A DNA stretch of 34,818 nt from Lysobacteraceae bacterium (GCA_018970895.1 JAGWVM010000021.1:1-34818), one strand, 5' to 3'; positions 1-8,013 are shown, counted from the first letter of the stretch. The notes: generated by a model from the sequence alone, not told the origin. Made by a program: numbers and translations.

Positions 1-1263
1 CGCGGGCTCGTTGCGCTGGCCATCGCCGGCGGCCTGGCCGGGTGCCAGGAGGCGCCGGCCGGGCGGCAGACGCTGACCTTCTGGACCTTCGGTCGCGAGG
101 GCGAGGCGATGCAGGCGCTGCTGGCGCCGTTCGAGCGGGCCCATCCGCAGATCGAGGTGCGCGTGCAACAGCTGCCGCTCAGCGCCGCGCACCAGAAATT
201 GCTCACCGCCTACGCCGGCGGCTCGATGCCGGACCTGATGCAGCTGGGCAACACCTGGCTGCCGGAAATGGTGGCGCTCGATGCGGTGGAACCGCTGGAT
301 GCCCGCATCGCCCGCTCAACGGTGATCCGGCCGGCCGACTACTTCGACAGCATCTGGGCCACCAACCGCATCGACGGCCATACGTACGGCGTGCCTTGGT
401 ACGTGGACACCCGCCTGCTGTTCTACCGCGTCGACCTGCTGCGCCGGGCCGGCTTCGACCATCCGCCGCGCGACTGGGCGGAGTGGCGCCGCATGCTGGC
501 CGCGCTCAGCGACCCGGCGGCGCACCGCTACGGCATCCTGCTGCCCACCAACGAGTACGAGCAGCTGATGTCGCTGGCGCTGGAGCAGCCCGATCCGCTG
601 CTGCGCGACGGCAACCGCTACGGCAATTTCGAGAGCGCCGGCTTCAAGCGCGCGCTGACCTTCTACGTCGACACCTTCCGCCTGCACCAGGCGCCGGCGA
701 TCAGCAACGTGGTGGCCGGCAATCCGTGGGAGGAGTTCGGTCGCGGCGTCTACGCGTTCTACTTTTCCGGCCCGTGGAACATCGGCGAATTCCGCAGCCG
801 GCTGCCGGCCAGCGCGCAGGCGAGCTGGAACACCGCGCCGCTGCCCGGCCCCGACGGTCCGCCCGGTACCGGCGCCGCGGGCGGCGCCAGCCTGGTGATC
901 TTCCGCGGCTCGGCGCACAAGGACGCCGCCTGGGCGCTGGTCCAGTACCTGTCCGAGCCGGCGGTGCAGCAGCACTTCTACGCGCTGGTCGGCGACATGC
1001 CGCCGCGGCGCAGCGCCTGGGCCGGCGGTGCGCTGAGCCGGGACCCGAAGGCGCAGGCGTTCCGCGTGCAGCTCGAGCACGTGAAGCCGACGCCGCCGGT
1101 GCCGGAATGGGAGCGCATCGCCAACGAGATGCAGCTGGCCGCCGCCCGCGTGATCGCCGGCGAGCTGAGCGTGGACCAGGCCTGCGCGCAGCTCGACCGC
1201 CGGGTCGACACGATCCTGGAGAAGCGTCGCTGGGTGATCGACCACCGCGAGGGACGGCGATGA
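1..1263 (+). CDS. Sugar ABC transporter substrate-binding lipoprotein (5' end outside window)
   Basis: The frame is open from the first base, so the start codon lies upstream of the window; 420 residues are visible. The visible N-terminus is the end of a lipoprotein signal peptide: a hydrophobic run ending in the lipobox LAGC, with the Cys codon at 43-45. The mature part starts LTFWTFGREGE and continues with features of family 1 carbohydrate-binding proteins: a periplasmic-fold N-lobe (GGSMPDLMQLGNTW), the hinge-region YGVPWYVDTRLLFYR, and a C-lobe with FSGPWNIGEF. It should capture a sugar or oligosaccharide in the periplasm and pass it to the two permeases that follow. Its TGA (1261-1263) overlaps the ATG of permease 1, so translation is coupled. 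The substrate cannot be read from the sequence; the downstream gluconate kinase only hints at sugar or sugar-acid use. Confidence 0.9.
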   Translation, partial: RGLVALAIAGGLAGCQEAPAGRQTLTFWTFGREGEAMQALLAPFERAHPQIEVRVQQLPLSAAHQKLLTAYAGGSMPDLMQLGNTWLPEMVALDAVEPLDARIARSTVIRPADYFDSIWATNRIDGHTYGVPWYVDTRLLFYRVDLLRRAGFDHPPRDWAEWRRMLAALSDPAAHRYGILLPTNEYEQLMSLALEQPDPLLRDGNRYGNFESAGFKRALTFYVDTFRLHQAPAISNVVAGNPWEEFGRGVYAFYFSGPWNIGEFRSRLPASAQASWNTAPLPGPDGPPGTGAAGGASLVIFRGSAHKDAAWALVQYLSEPAVQQHFYALVGDMPPRRSAWAGGALSRDPKAQAFRVQLEHVKPTPPVPEWERIANEMQLAAARVIAGELSVDQACAQLDRRVDTILEKRRWVIDHREGRR

Positions 1264-2150
1264 ACCGGCAGCGCGTCGCCTGGCTGTTCCTCGCCCCCGC
1301 GCTGATCGTGCTCGGCGTGTTCTTCCTGCTGCCGGTGCTCGGCGCGCTGGCGCTGAGCTTCACCGACTACGACCTCTACGCGCTGGCCGACCCGCGCAAC
1401 GTGCGCTTCGTCGGCCTGCACAACTACGGGGCACTGCTGCACCGGCCGGAGTTCTGGGCCGCGCTGGGCCACACGGTCTACTTCGTTGTGGTCGGCGTGC
1501 CGCTGTCGATGGCGGTATCGCTGGGCGCGGCCCTGCTGCTCAATTCGCCGCTGGCGCGGGCCCGGGCGTTCTTCCGCACCGCGCTGTTCGCGCCGGTGGT
1601 GACCACGGTGGTCGCGGTGGCGATCGTCTGGCGGTACCTGTTCAACACCAAGTACGGCGTGATCAACGCGTTGCTGGCATGGCTCGGGCTGCATCCGGTG
1701 GACTGGCTCGGCGACCCGCACTGGGCGATGCCGACGATCATCCTGTTCGCCGTGTGGAAGAACTTCGGCTACAACATGATCATCTTCATGGCCGGCCTGC
1801 AGGCGATCCCCGCCGAGCTGTACGAGGCCGCCCGCATGGACGGCGCCTCGCCGTGGCGGCAGCTGCGCCACATCACCCTGCCGCTGCTGCAACCGACCCT
1901 GCTGATGGTGGCGATCCTCACCGTGTCGGGCTATTTCCAGCTGTTCGCCGAGCCCTACGTGATCACCGAGGGCGGCCCGCTGCAGAGCACCGTGAGCGTG
2001 CTCTACCTGATGTACGACGAGGGCTTCACCTGGTGGAACCTGGGCTCGGCCTCGGCGGTGGCGTTTGCGCTGTTCCTCGTGATGTTCGCGGTCACCGCGC
2101 TGATGCTGAGGCTGTCCCGGCGCAGCCTGCGCGAAGGGGAATGGGCATGA
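1260..2150 (+). CDS. Sugar ABC transporter permease, MalF/UgpA type
   Basis: This 296-residue inner-membrane protein starts MNRQRVAWLFLAPALIVLG and has about six membrane spans. The cytoplasmic EAA loop that docks the ATPase is clear at about residues 189-208 (EAARMDGAS, then ITLPLLQP). Length and order fit the MalF/UgpA half of a CUT1 sugar importer. I chose the ATG at 1260 because it overlaps the TGA of the binding protein as ATGA and starts directly before the first hydrophobic helix; the frame is open further upstream only as out-of-frame shadow of the preceding gene. No ATP-binding subunit is encoded here, so the importer probably uses a shared MsmX/MalK-type ATPase encoded elsewhere (inference). 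Confidence 0.93.
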   Translation: MNRQRVAWLFLAPALIVLGVFFLLPVLGALALSFTDYDLYALADPRNVRFVGLHNYGALLHRPEFWAALGHTVYFVVVGVPLSMAVSLGAALLLNSPLARARAFFRTALFAPVVTTVVAVAIVWRYLFNTKYGVINALLAWLGLHPVDWLGDPHWAMPTIILFAVWKNFGYNMIIFMAGLQAIPAELYEAARMDGASPWRQLRHITLPLLQPTLLMVAILTVSGYFQLFAEPYVITEGGPLQSTVSVLYLMYDEGFTWWNLGSASAVAFALFLVMFAVTALMLRLSRRSLREGEWA

Positions 2151-2968
2151 GCACGAAGCTGGCGCGCTGGACGATCAACGGCCTGCTGCTGGCCGGCAGC
2201 GCGGTGGCGCTGTTCCCGCTGGCGTGGATGCTGTCGGTGTCGTTCATGCACCCGGGCGACAGCGGCAGCCTGCCGCCGCCGCTGCTGCCGGCCGACGCCA
2301 CGCTCGCCAACTACCGCACACTGTTCCTGCGGATCGGCATCGGCGGCTACCTCGCCAACAGCCTGGCGGTGTCCACCGCGATCACGGCGCTTTCGCTGGC
2401 GTTCAACCTGATGGCGGGCTACGCCTTCGCCAAGCTGCGCTTCCGCGGCCGCACGGCGGTGTTCCGGGCGTTGCTCGGCGGCCTGGTGATCCCGGCCCAG
2501 GTCGCCATGCTGCCACTGTTCCTGCTGCTGAAGACCCTGGGCCTGGTGAACAGCTACGCGGGCGTGGTGCTGCCGGCGCTGGCCAGCGTGTTCGGCGTTT
2601 TCCTGGTGCGCGAGTATGCCCGCGGCATCCCGCGCGAGCTGCTGGAAGCGGCGCGGATGGACGGTGCCGGCGAGGCGCGCATCTTCGTGCAGATCGTGCT
2701 GCCGCTGCTGCGGCCGATCGTGGTGACGCTGGCGATCATCACCTTCCTCACCGCCTGGAACGACTTCATGTGGCCGCTGATCGTGCTGACCGGGCAGGAC
2801 CACTACACGTTGCCGATCGGGCTGGCCTCGCTGGCGCGCGAACACGCGCGCGATACCGAACTGATGATGGCCGGTGCGGTCATTACCGTGCTTCCGGTGC
2901 TGGTGCTGTTCCTGGCACTGCAGCGCTATTACCTGCAGGGGCTGCTGCTGGGCAGCGTGAAACGATGA
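2147..2968 (+). CDS. Sugar ABC transporter permease, MalG/UgpE type
   Basis: The second permease has 273 residues, starting MSTKLARWTINGLLLAGSA. It has six predicted spans and the EAA loop at about residues 167-186 (EAARMDGAG, then IVLPLLRP), typical of the MalG/UgpE partner that dimerises with the previous permease. There are two in-frame ATGs, at 2141 and 2147. I prefer 2147: it makes an ATGA overlap with the stop of the preceding gene and has GAAGGGG about 7 bases upstream. Its own stop overlaps the next start in the same way. The product sits in the inner membrane and forms half of the translocation pore. Confidence 0.92.
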   Translation: MSTKLARWTINGLLLAGSAVALFPLAWMLSVSFMHPGDSGSLPPPLLPADATLANYRTLFLRIGIGGYLANSLAVSTAITALSLAFNLMAGYAFAKLRFRGRTAVFRALLGGLVIPAQVAMLPLFLLLKTLGLVNSYAGVVLPALASVFGVFLVREYARGIPRELLEAARMDGAGEARIFVQIVLPLLRPIVVTLAIITFLTAWNDFMWPLIVLTGQDHYTLPIGLASLAREHARDTELMMAGAVITVLPVLVLFLALQRYYLQGLLLGSVKR

Positions 2969-3207
2969 GCGAGATCCCTTCCCCGTTGCTTCCCCGTCGG
3001 TTCCGGCTGGCGTGGCTGCTGCTGTGGTTCGCCCTGCTCGGTGCGCTGGCCTGGTCGGCCGGGCAACCGCACCGGGCCGGGCCGCCGGCGAGCTTCGGCG
3101 CGCAGCGGCACCACGTCGAACCCACCCGGGGCGGGGCCGACGATCCGGCCGTACCGGGCCGACGCGCGGGCGGCGGCCCCGGCGAAACGGCATTCCGCCA
3201 GCGGTGA
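2965..3207 (+). CDS. Small single-span membrane protein coupled to the sugar operon (unknown function)
   Basis: An 80-residue reading frame starts MSEIPSPLLPRRFRLAW. It has a basic N-terminus, one hydrophobic segment at about residues 14-32 (RLAWLLLWFALLGALAWSA) and a long hydrophilic tail rich in Gly, Pro, Arg and His. I do not recognise a family. Its main support is position: its ATG overlaps the stop of permease 2 (ATGA) and its TGA overlaps the GTG of gluconate kinase (GTGA), so it exactly fills the gap between two certain genes. The tail has the low-complexity look of non-selected GC-rich sequence, so the protein may matter less than the coupling. It could be a small accessory or regulatory subunit of the permease, or only a translational relay. 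Confidence 0.6.
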   Translation: MSEIPSPLLPRRFRLAWLLLWFALLGALAWSAGQPHRAGPPASFGAQRHHVEPTRGGADDPAVPGRRAGGGPGETAFRQR

Positions 3208-3734
3208 TCGACCGGCCGGACCCGGCGCTGGTGGTGATGGGCGTTGCCGGCAGCGGCAAGAGCACCTTCGGTGCCGCGCTGGCCATCGCGCTGGGCGCGC
3301 GCTTCCTCGATGCGGACGACCTGCACCCCGCGTCGAACCTTCAGAAGATGACCGCCGGCAGGCCGCTGGACGACGACGATCGCTGGCCGTGGCTGGACGC
3401 CGTGGCCGCGTGGATCGCGTCGCGACAGGCTGCCGGCGTGGCGTGCGTGGTGGCCTGCTCGGCCCTGCGCCGTGCCTACCGGGACCGGCTGCGCGCCGGT
3501 GTGCCGGACGCGCCGGGCTTCGTTTACCTGGACGTGCCGCGCAACGAACTGGCGCGGCGGATGCGCGCGCGCCGGCACTTCATGCCCCCGAGCCTGCTGG
3601 ACAGCCAGCTCGCCACGCTGGAAGCGCCGAACGGCGACGAGGACGCCTGCACCCTCGACGGCACCCGGGCGATGGACGACAACATCGCGCGCGTCGGGGC
3701 GTGGCTGGGGACGCGCGCGGCGCCGTCGGGCTAG
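3204..3734 (+). CDS. gntK: Gluconate kinase
   Basis: This 176-residue cytoplasmic kinase phosphorylates D-gluconate to 6-phosphogluconate, feeding the Entner-Doudoroff or pentose phosphate pathway. The P-loop GVAGSGKST lies at about residues 13-21. It is followed by the family motifs DADDLHP, NLQKMTAGRPL, WPWLDAV, CSALRRAYRD and the lid RRHFMPPSLLDSQ. The length matches the usual ~175. The start is a GTG at 3204 that overlaps the preceding TGA as GTGA; the frame is open further upstream, but that part is Arg/Gly-rich shadow with no family similarity. The gene closes the sugar transporter operon, suggesting import of a sugar that is oxidised to gluconate, or of a gluconate precursor. Its TAG is the same CTAG that ends the convergent pirin gene. 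Confidence 0.93.
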   Translation: MIDRPDPALVVMGVAGSGKSTFGAALAIALGARFLDADDLHPASNLQKMTAGRPLDDDDRWPWLDAVAAWIASRQAAGVACVVACSALRRAYRDRLRAGVPDAPGFVYLDVPRNELARRMRARRHFMPPSLLDSQLATLEAPNGDEDACTLDGTRAMDDNIARVGAWLGTRAAPSG

Positions 3735-4564
3735 AACCTGCCGGCGCGGAAGTCGGCGATCGCCTCGTGGATCTGCTCGGTCGTGTTCATCACGAACGGA
3801 CCGTAGCGCGCCACCGGCTCCTTCAGCGGCCGGCCGGCGACCAGCAGCACGCGCGCGGCACCGTCACCACCGGCGATCGTCACCGAGTCGCCCTTGCCCA
3901 GCACCGCCAGTTCGCTGCGCGCCAGCGACTCGCCGGCGACCTGCGCCGCGGCGCCCTCGAACACGTAGGCGAAAGCGCTGTGGCCTTCCGGCAACGGCAC
4001 GGTGATCGCGGCACCCGGCTGCACGTTCAGGTCCAGGTAGACCGGCGCGGTCGCCACGCCGCTGACCGGGCCGGTGGCGCCACCGAGCTCGCCGGCGACC
4101 ACGCGCACCTGGACACCGGGCGCCGGCTGCACTACCGGGATGCGTTCGGGCGCGATGTCCTGGTAGCGCGGCGCGGTCATCTTGTCCTTCGCCGGCAGGT
4201 TCACCCACAGCTGGAAGCCCCACATCAGGCCGTTCTCCTGCTGTGGCATTTCCGAATGGACGATGCCGCGGCCGGCGGTCATCCACTGCACGCTGCCCGG
4301 CGTCAGGTCGCCACGGTTGCCCTGGTTGTCGCCGTGCTGCATGTGGCCGGCCAGCATGTAGGTGACCGTCTCGAAGCCGCGGTGCGGATGGTCGGGGAAG
4401 CCGGCGATGTAGTCCCCGGCCTGGTCGGAGCGGAACTCGTCCAGCAGCAGGAACGGATCGAGCATGTCCAGCGCCGGCTGGCCGATGATGCGCTTGAGCT
4501 TCACGCCCGCGCCGTCGGCGGTGTCCATGCCGCGGATGCGGCGGAAAATGCGGCGCTCGGTCAT
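3731..4564 (-). CDS. Pirin family protein (cupin)
   Basis: A 277-residue bicupin protein starting MTERRIFRRIRGMDTADGAG. Pirins bind one metal through three His and one Glu; here these are His59 and His61 (FPDHPHRGFETVTYML) and His103 and Glu105 (IVHSEMP). The N-terminal cupin and the signature QWMTAGRGIVHSEMP are intact. Bacterial pirins are variously reported as quercetin dioxygenases or as regulators of pyruvate dehydrogenase, and the sequence does not decide. The start is supported by GGAG about 7 bases upstream; the open frame further upstream has no pirin similarity. It is convergent with gntK, sharing the stop tetranucleotide CTAG. It lies 106 bases downstream of the UPF0149 gene on the same strand. 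Confidence 0.93.
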   Translation of the reverse strand: MTERRIFRRIRGMDTADGAGVKLKRIIGQPALDMLDPFLLLDEFRSDQAGDYIAGFPDHPHRGFETVTYMLAGHMQHGDNQGNRGDLTPGSVQWMTAGRGIVHSEMPQQENGLMWGFQLWVNLPAKDKMTAPRYQDIAPERIPVVQPAPGVQVRVVAGELGGATGPVSGVATAPVYLDLNVQPGAAITVPLPEGHSAFAYVFEGAAAQVAGESLARSELAVLGKGDSVTIAGGDGAARVLLVAGRPLKEPVARYGPFVMNTTEQIHEAIADFRAGRF

Positions 4565-4613
4565 GGCGGACTCCGTGGAAAGGAACAGGCAGTCATCATG
4601 CCGCCGCGCCCGT

Positions 4614-4665
4614 GTCGGCCCAAGCCGACCACCGGGAACGGACTGTTTCCGGAATCGGCCGGTGG
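4614..4665. other. Two stem-loops in the UPF0149-pirin gap
   Basis: The 106-base gap between the UPF0149 stop and the pirin start holds a 6-bp stem GTCGGC/GCCGAC (4614-4619 and 4624-4629, loop CCAA). Next to it is a 7-bp stem CCACCGG/CCGGTGG (4629-4635 and 4659-4665) whose loop contains a smaller CGGA/TCCG pair. Neither is followed by a T-run on the minus strand, so neither is a classical intrinsic terminator. They may attenuate read-through or be chance in GC-rich DNA. Confidence 0.3.
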
Positions 4666-4670
4666 GCCGC

Positions 4671-5351
4671 TCAGTGCACCCAGTGGCCGCTGCGCTGGCG
4701 TGGCGGCGCGGGCGGCTCGTCGTCGGGCGCGAGCGCACTGCGGGCCATCGCCTCGAGCTCGGCCTCGGTGGCCGGATGCTCCTGCCAGTAGCGACTGACC
4801 GCGCCAAGCACGGCCGGCAGCTGCGCCAGGCACTCGTCGTACTCCTCGTCGCTGAGCTTCTCGAACTCGGCGTCGGCGTTGAGCACGCCCTCGTCCACCG
4901 CAAGCGCCATCACCGGGCCGAGCAGTTCCATCAGCGAGGGGTCGTCGGCCAGGCGCTTTTCCCACAACCCGGCGCGCAGGTCGATGCCGCGACTGAAACC
5001 TTCGCACCAGCCTGCCGCACTGAGCGCCGGGCCCAGCTCGGTGTCGATCTCGCCGAGGATCGGCTCGTAGGCGTCCACGTCCAGCTCGGCCTCGATCGAG
5101 TCGTTGAGCTTGGCCAGCAGGGCCAGCACGCGGTTGCCCTCGTCCTCGTCGGCGAAGGGCTGGTGCAGCACCTCCGGCAGCCACTCCTCCGGGGTCACCA
5201 GGATCGGCCCCACCGCCAGCGCCGACAGCAGGCCGTGCACGCCGTCCAGCAGCAGGTGGTCGCCTTCGGCATGGGCGCGCAGGTAGCGGTCCAGTTCGTC
5301 CAGTTCGGCGTCGTCCAGCGAGCTGGGCCAGTCGTTCGTTGCGTTGCTCAT
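4671..5351 (-). CDS. UPF0149 (YgfB/YecA-like) family protein
   Basis: A 226-residue acidic, helical protein starting MSNATNDWPSSLDDAELDEL. It shows the UPF0149 pattern: an N-terminal LDxYL helix, the LLDGVHGLLSALAVGP motif (about residues 36-51), PEEWLPEVL, an internal WCEGFSRGIDL signature, and a late SDEEYDECLAQLP. The C-terminus is a short Pro/Arg-rich tail without the SEC-type zinc motif found in longer YecA proteins. The molecular function is unknown to me for this subgroup. The gene lies 5 bases downstream of the exonuclease III gene on the same strand, so the two are probably co-transcribed. The frame stays open upstream through the xth gene, but that is antiparallel-codon shadow. Confidence 0.85.
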   Translation of the reverse strand: MSNATNDWPSSLDDAELDELDRYLRAHAEGDHLLLDGVHGLLSALAVGPILVTPEEWLPEVLHQPFADEDEGNRVLALLAKLNDSIEAELDVDAYEPILGEIDTELGPALSAAGWCEGFSRGIDLRAGLWEKRLADDPSLMELLGPVMALAVDEGVLNADAEFEKLSDEEYDECLAQLPAVLGAVSRYWQEHPATEAELEAMARSALAPDDEPPAPPRQRSGHWVH

Positions 5352-5356
5352 GCGTG

Positions 5357-6136
5357 TCAGATGTCCAGGTCCAGCGTGACCGGCGTGTGGTCGGAGGGGC
5401 GCTCCCAGCGCCGCGGCTCGCGGTCGATGGCAGCGGCGCGCGCGCGCGACCTGAGCGCCTCGCCGATCAGGATCAGGTCGATGCGCAGGCCCATGTTGCG
5501 CCGGAAGGCGGCCTGCCGGTAGTCCCACCAGCTGAAGTGGCCGGCGTCGCTCTCGAACAGGCGGAAGCTGTCGGTGAGGCCCAGGTCGGTGATCGCCTTC
5601 AGCGCGGCACGCTCGGGCGGCGAGCACAGGATGTCCTCGCCCCAGCCGGCCGGATCGTAGACGTCGCGATCGTCCGGGCAGATGTTGAAATCGCCCAGTA
5701 CGACCAGGTTGGGGTGGCGTTCCAGCTCGCCGGCGAGGAACTCGCGCACGCGTGCCATCCAGTCCAGCTTGTAGGCGTATTTCTCGTCGCCCACCGCCTT
5801 GCCGTTGACCACGTACAGGTCGACCACGCGCAGCGCGCCGACGGTGGCGGCGAGGATGCGCCGTTGCGGATCGTCCAGCCCGGGAATGTCGGTGACCACG
5901 TCGGCGAAGGCGGGCTGGCTGTCGGCGCGCGCGAGCAGGGCGACGCCGTTGTAGGTCTTCTGGCCCGAGTACACCGCGCGGTAGCCCGCCGCGGCCAGTG
6001 CATCGACCGGAAACCTGGCGTCCTCCAGCTTGGTTTCCTGCAGCGCCACCACGTCCGGCTGCGCATCGGCGAGCCACTGGGTGAGGTGCGGCAGGCGCAC
6101 GTTGAGCGAGTTGACGTTCCAGCTGGCGATCTTCAT
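5357..6136 (-). CDS. xth: Exodeoxyribonuclease III / AP endonuclease
   Basis: This 259-residue enzyme starts MKIASWNVNSLNVRLPHL. It belongs to the exonuclease III (ExoIII/XthA) branch of AP endonucleases, which nick DNA 5' of abasic sites and degrade 3' ends in base excision repair. Catalytic residues are all visible: Asn7 (WNVNS), the metal-binding Glu34 (LQETKL), Tyr108 (LYVVNG), Asp149 and Asn151 (LGDFNICPDD), and Asp249-His250 (SDHTPV). Length is close to the 268 of the E. coli enzyme. The start is fixed by the conserved first residues. A TACAAT hexamer ends only 6 bases before the ATG, and there is no Shine-Dalgarno sequence, so the mRNA may be leaderless. The UPF0149 gene follows after 5 bases. 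Confidence 0.95.
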   Translation of the reverse strand: MKIASWNVNSLNVRLPHLTQWLADAQPDVVALQETKLEDARFPVDALAAAGYRAVYSGQKTYNGVALLARADSQPAFADVVTDIPGLDDPQRRILAATVGALRVVDLYVVNGKAVGDEKYAYKLDWMARVREFLAGELERHPNLVVLGDFNICPDDRDVYDPAGWGEDILCSPPERAALKAITDLGLTDSFRLFESDAGHFSWWDYRQAAFRRNMGLRIDLILIGEALRSRARAAAIDREPRRWERPSDHTPVTLDLDI

Positions 6137-6142
6137 CCGCCC

Positions 6143-6148
6143 ATTGTA
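6143..6148 (-). promoter_or_regulatory. -10 hexamer of xth, possibly giving a leaderless mRNA
   Basis: On the minus strand TACAAT (one mismatch to TATAAT) lies 6 bases before the xth ATG, so transcription would start at or next to the start codon. I find no good -35 match 16-18 bases upstream. Confidence 0.4.
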
Positions 6149-6173
6149 AGGGAGCCGCCGCGGGGTCGCCCCG

Positions 6174-7859
6174 TCAGTGGCGGGGCGCGACCAGCCGCAC
6201 CGGCGTGCCCCAGCTCGGCAGGGGCGCGGCGCAGTGCACGGCGGAGGCCGCGGGCGCCACCCGGCCCGGCCCTGCGGCGTAGCCCACGGCGACCTCGCCC
6301 GAGCGGGCGCAGACCGCGCGCACCCGGCGCGCCAGCGCCGGCATGTCCGCACGGTCCAGCGACTTGCCGAGCATCGACACCACCGTGGCACCGGGACGCA
6401 GGGTGCGGCAGCGGGGCAGCGGCTGGTCCAGCAGGATGCCGCCGGGGTTGTTCCAGAAGCTGACCGAGCCGCCGCAGTCCTGCGCCATCAGGTGGCCCAT
6501 CAGCCTGCCGGCCCAGGCGCGGCGCGTGGCGGGGTCGAGCGCGGTCTCGTCACGTGCGGTGAGGCCGAGAGCGGACCACGCCGCACGCAGGGCGCCGGGA
6601 TACGCACCCGGCTCGGCCACCGCCCGTTCGAGGTCCGCGCGCACGGCCGGATCGATCGTGGCGGGGATCAGGTCCTGCCAGCGATAGCCGTCCACCGGGT
6701 GCGCGCGATGCGCGTCGCGCAATCTCTTCCACGCGCGGAAGTACGCCTGCGCGGGATCATCGCGGCCGGCGGCGACGGCCAACGCGTACATCAGCGGCAC
6801 GCCGCAGTCGTAGGGCAGGTGGCCCGGCTCGGGCCTGGCCAGGGCCGTCGCCACGCCGGTGGCCGTCGGCAGTTCGAGCAGGCAGGCGTTGTAGGCCCGG
6901 GCGACTGCATCGGTCACGGCCTGCGGCGGTTCTCCGAGCACCCGGGCGGTGGCGAAGATCTCGGCCATGACGGCGCCGCCCTCCTTGGCCAGCAGCGGCT
7001 CGCCCTCGGGAGAGCCGAGCGATGCGCCGCTGTTCCAGCTGTGGAAAAGCTCATGCGCGAGGAAGCGGGTGAGCTGGTCCGCCGTCGTCTTGTCCACCGC
7101 GTCCCAGGTGGCACCGAACAGGCCCAGGGTGATCGAGGCGTCCAGGTGGTCGCCACGGAAATCGTGGGCTTGGGCCGGCGTGGGGCGCGTGTAGAGCATC
7201 AGCATCGGCACGGTCGCCGGGCCCATGGTGCGGGTGTACAGGTCGACCAGCGCCGGTGCCTGCGCGGCGATGCGCTCGCGGACCCACGCCGGCGCCCGGC
7301 GATCGCTCACCAGCACCAGGCCGCCGTGCCGCGACACCTGCGGATGGCCGAACACCACGTAGCCTTCCGCGTGCGCCATGTCGGTGGCCAGCGGCGTCGC
7401 CTGCACCCGGCCGTAGCCGATCACCTGGCCACCGGCCGCCGGCACCCAGCGCGGGCACAGCCGCACGGCCGAACCCTCCGCGGCGAGGAACAGCGGCGCG
7501 TACACCGCGAGGCTGCCGTCGGCGAAGCGCAGCCACGGCGCGTAGGCCCGATCCTGCATCGGTGCATCGGCTGCGACGTCCATGCGCAGGTGCAGGACGC
7601 GCTGCCCGGGGCGGACCGGCGCCAGCGCGGTTTCGTCGATCCGCGCCGAGCCGTCCGGCGAGCTCCACAGCCGGGTCCGCCGGTAAGGCGCGAGATCGCG
7701 CAGGGCAAGGCTGTCCAGGCCCCGCGGCAGGGTCACGGTGGCGTCCACCGCGTGCGCGGTCGCGTCGTAGCGCACGTCCACCGGCACGCAGGCAGCGCGG
7801 ATCACCGCGGAGTGCAGGAGCCACAGCACGGCAAGCATCGGCAGCAAGCGTTTCATCAT
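6174..7859 (-). CDS. Exported M61-like zinc metallopeptidase (uncharacterised)
   Basis: A 561-residue protein with a signal peptide (MMKRLLPMLAVLWLLHSAVIRA, cleavage likely after Ala22 or 23). The key feature is HELFHSWN at residues 269-276: the HExxH zinc motif in the form found in M61 glycyl aminopeptidases. It is followed by LLAKEGGAVMAE, where Glu293 is the likely third ligand. The N-terminal half resembles the beta-sandwich plus linker that precede the catalytic domain in M61/M1 enzymes. The C-terminal part has Cys-containing segments (CGGSVSFWNNPGG) but no clear PDZ domain, which many M61 peptidases carry. Two adjacent ATGs (7859, 7856) are possible; neither has a strong ribosome site. 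It ends 37 bases before xth on the same strand. Substrate is unknown; a periplasmic or secreted peptidase is the best guess. Confidence 0.72.
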   Translation of the reverse strand: MMKRLLPMLAVLWLLHSAVIRAACVPVDVRYDATAHAVDATVTLPRGLDSLALRDLAPYRRTRLWSSPDGSARIDETALAPVRPGQRVLHLRMDVAADAPMQDRAYAPWLRFADGSLAVYAPLFLAAEGSAVRLCPRWVPAAGGQVIGYGRVQATPLATDMAHAEGYVVFGHPQVSRHGGLVLVSDRRAPAWVRERIAAQAPALVDLYTRTMGPATVPMLMLYTRPTPAQAHDFRGDHLDASITLGLFGATWDAVDKTTADQLTRFLAHELFHSWNSGASLGSPEGEPLLAKEGGAVMAEIFATARVLGEPPQAVTDAVARAYNACLLELPTATGVATALARPEPGHLPYDCGVPLMYALAVAAGRDDPAQAYFRAWKRLRDAHRAHPVDGYRWQDLIPATIDPAVRADLERAVAEPGAYPGALRAAWSALGLTARDETALDPATRRAWAGRLMGHLMAQDCGGSVSFWNNPGGILLDQPLPRCRTLRPGATVVSMLGKSLDRADMPALARRVRAVCARSGEVAVGYAAGPGRVAPAASAVHCAAPLPSWGTPVRLVAPRH

Positions 7860-8013
7860 CGGACATCCATGTCGGCACCGGCATCCATTGAACCGGGCAG
7901 TCGCTATCCCGGGCACGCGCCAGAGGTCACGGGCCGATCCGGGCACCCGCCGCGTCACCGCGTGCGATCGGCACGGCCACGGTGGCGGGTCCGGATCTCC
8001 CGGAACGCCTCCG

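Noticed and set aside
5436..5448. Alternating CG tract (13 bases), possible Z-DNA
   Set aside because: It lies within the xth coding sequence and is explained by Arg/Ala codons in a GC-rich genome.
4671..6077. Long upstream extension of the UPF0149 frame through xth
   Set aside because: The extension overlaps xth on the same strand in another frame and has no family similarity; the conserved N-terminus begins at 5351.
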